62,339 bases of DNA from GCA-2709075 sp964492555 (GTDB lineage: Bacteria > Pseudomonadota > Alphaproteobacteria > MPNO01 > UBA2964): contig CAZBKQ010000010.1 of the NCBI GenBank assembly GCA_964492555.1, positions 1 through 62,339 of the forward strand, written 5' to 3'. A program made the position numbers and the translations under genes. The notes beneath the pieces were generated by a model that was not told the DNA's origin, ran no database searches, and saw only the letters and a list, made by a program, of their open reading frames with translations. Shown piece after piece: positions 61,954 to 62,339 of this stretch. Numbering within the stretch: the stretch's first letter is position 1; every line of letters starts with the position of its first letter.

Positions 61954-62118
61954 CGGTAATCTCCCTGTTAAGTGCGGATATTATCTCCCTTGCCCGGCCA
62001 GGCGGCAAATGAAGGGACCGGAATTGACGGGAACGCGGAAGTTCGGGCTGGTCTGCCCGTGGCGTAAAAGCGTATAAAGTCAATTGGAAAAATCTTATCT
62101 ACGCTGAAACGTCTCTTT

Positions 62119-62339
62119 ATGTCCGGGTCGATCATCGTTCGCGGCGCGCGCGAACATAATCTGCAAAATGTCGATGTCGAATTGCCCCGCGATTCGCTTG
62201 TGGTCTTTACGGGCGTTTCCGGCTCCGGCAAATCGTCCCTCGCCTTTGACACAATCTATGCCGAAGGTCAGCGGCGTTATGTGGAATCGCTCTCCACCTA
62301 TGCGCGCCAGTTTCTGGAGATGATGCAGAAACCGGATGT
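62119..62339 (+). CDS. uvrA: excinuclease ABC subunit A, 5' part
   Basis: About 73 residues of the amino terminus, cut by the right window edge. IIVRGAREHNLQNVDVELP and the Walker A FTGVSGSGKSSLAFDT, then YAEGQRRYVESLSTYARQFL, are diagnostic of UvrA, which starts nucleotide excision repair. The ATG at 62119 gives the family's standard MSGSIIVRGAREHN start. No LexA box of the alphaproteobacterial GTTC-N7-GTTC type is seen upstream. Confidence 0.95.
   Translation, partial: MSGSIIVRGAREHNLQNVDVELPRDSLVVFTGVSGSGKSSLAFDTIYAEGQRRYVESLSTYARQFLEMMQKPD

Noticed and set aside
62031..62044. GAAC-N6-GTTC before uvrA, possible LexA site
   Set aside because: The alphaproteobacterial LexA box is a direct repeat GTTC-N7-GTTC; this inverted form with N6 does not fit.
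1..62339. CRISPR array, prophage or insertion sequence
   Set aside because: No regularly spaced repeats, phage structural genes, integrase or transposase was seen; the only exact long repeats are the 55-bp gap flanks.

Overview
The window looks like a fragment of an alphaproteobacterial chromosome, most like a Rhodospirillales-type organism, recovered from a scaffolded draft or metagenome assembly. The evidence is high GC, alphaproteobacterial housekeeping blocks (tmk-holB-metG-tatD behind a D,D-carboxypeptidase; sdhE-mfd beside recG; ssb, gyrA and coaD in a row), a CyaC-like redox adenylate cyclase and an ergothioneine-type EgtD. Four 100-base N runs mark scaffold joins. Two of them have exactly the same 55 bases on both sides, so those gaps are almost certainly artefacts.

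Layout. 1-8.5 kb (minus strand): MBL hydrolase, tatD, metG, holB, tmk, D,D-carboxypeptidase, rlpA, mltB-like, YdcF-like; this is replication, translation and cell-wall housekeeping. 8.6-10.4 kb: an Atm1-type ABC exporter. 10.4-28.9 kb: a catabolic island with two Rieske oxygenases (alpha plus beta), a pterin-carbinolamine dehydratase, a 10-formyl-THF hydrolase/transferase-like protein, an AhpD-like protein, a molybdenum-hydroxylase large subunit broken by an in-frame amber codon, two alpha/beta hydrolases, a luciferase-like flavin oxidoreductase, an amidase, a LigB-LigA fused extradiol dioxygenase, an MFS carrier and a cupin. tRNA-Ser, a BLUF photoreceptor, gluQ and a DUF952 gene lie inside it. 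29-31.7 kb: egtD, a FrnE-like DsbA protein, and a TPR-SPOR lipoprotein gene broken by an in-frame opal codon. 31.8-38.6 kb: mfd, sdhE, recG, DUF502. 38.8-41.9 kb: a TPR protein, a CyaC-like cyclase, a MaoC dehydratase, and the tail of a LamG/PEP-CTERM protein. 41.9-49 kb: a CoA ligase, enoyl-CoA hydratase and aspartate-dehydrogenase-like operon facing two tandem MFS carriers and an SpmA-SpmB-like fusion. 49-55.3 kb: a degenerate response regulator, frmA, small unknown proteins, a TauD-type oxygenase, an FkbM methyltransferase pseudogene with two frameshifts, and a 4,5-dihydroxyphthalate-decarboxylase-like protein. 55.5-62.3 kb: tRNA-Lys, coaD, gyrA, ssb, a second LigB-LigA fusion, a D-2-hydroxyacid dehydrogenase and the start of uvrA.

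How the genes may work together (inference): two oxygenases could dihydroxylate or O/N-dealkylate an aromatic acid or N-heterocycle. The LigB-LigA fusions would open the ring, the hydrolases and amidase would release formyl, ester or amide groups, and the formyl-THF enzyme and FrmA would handle one-carbon by-products. Three related MFS carriers would import substrates. No ferredoxin or reductase for the Rieske enzymes, no FAD or 2Fe-2S subunit for the molybdenum enzyme, and no dedicated transcription factor is encoded in the window, so those partners must lie elsewhere or be absent. The substrate cannot be named from sequence alone.
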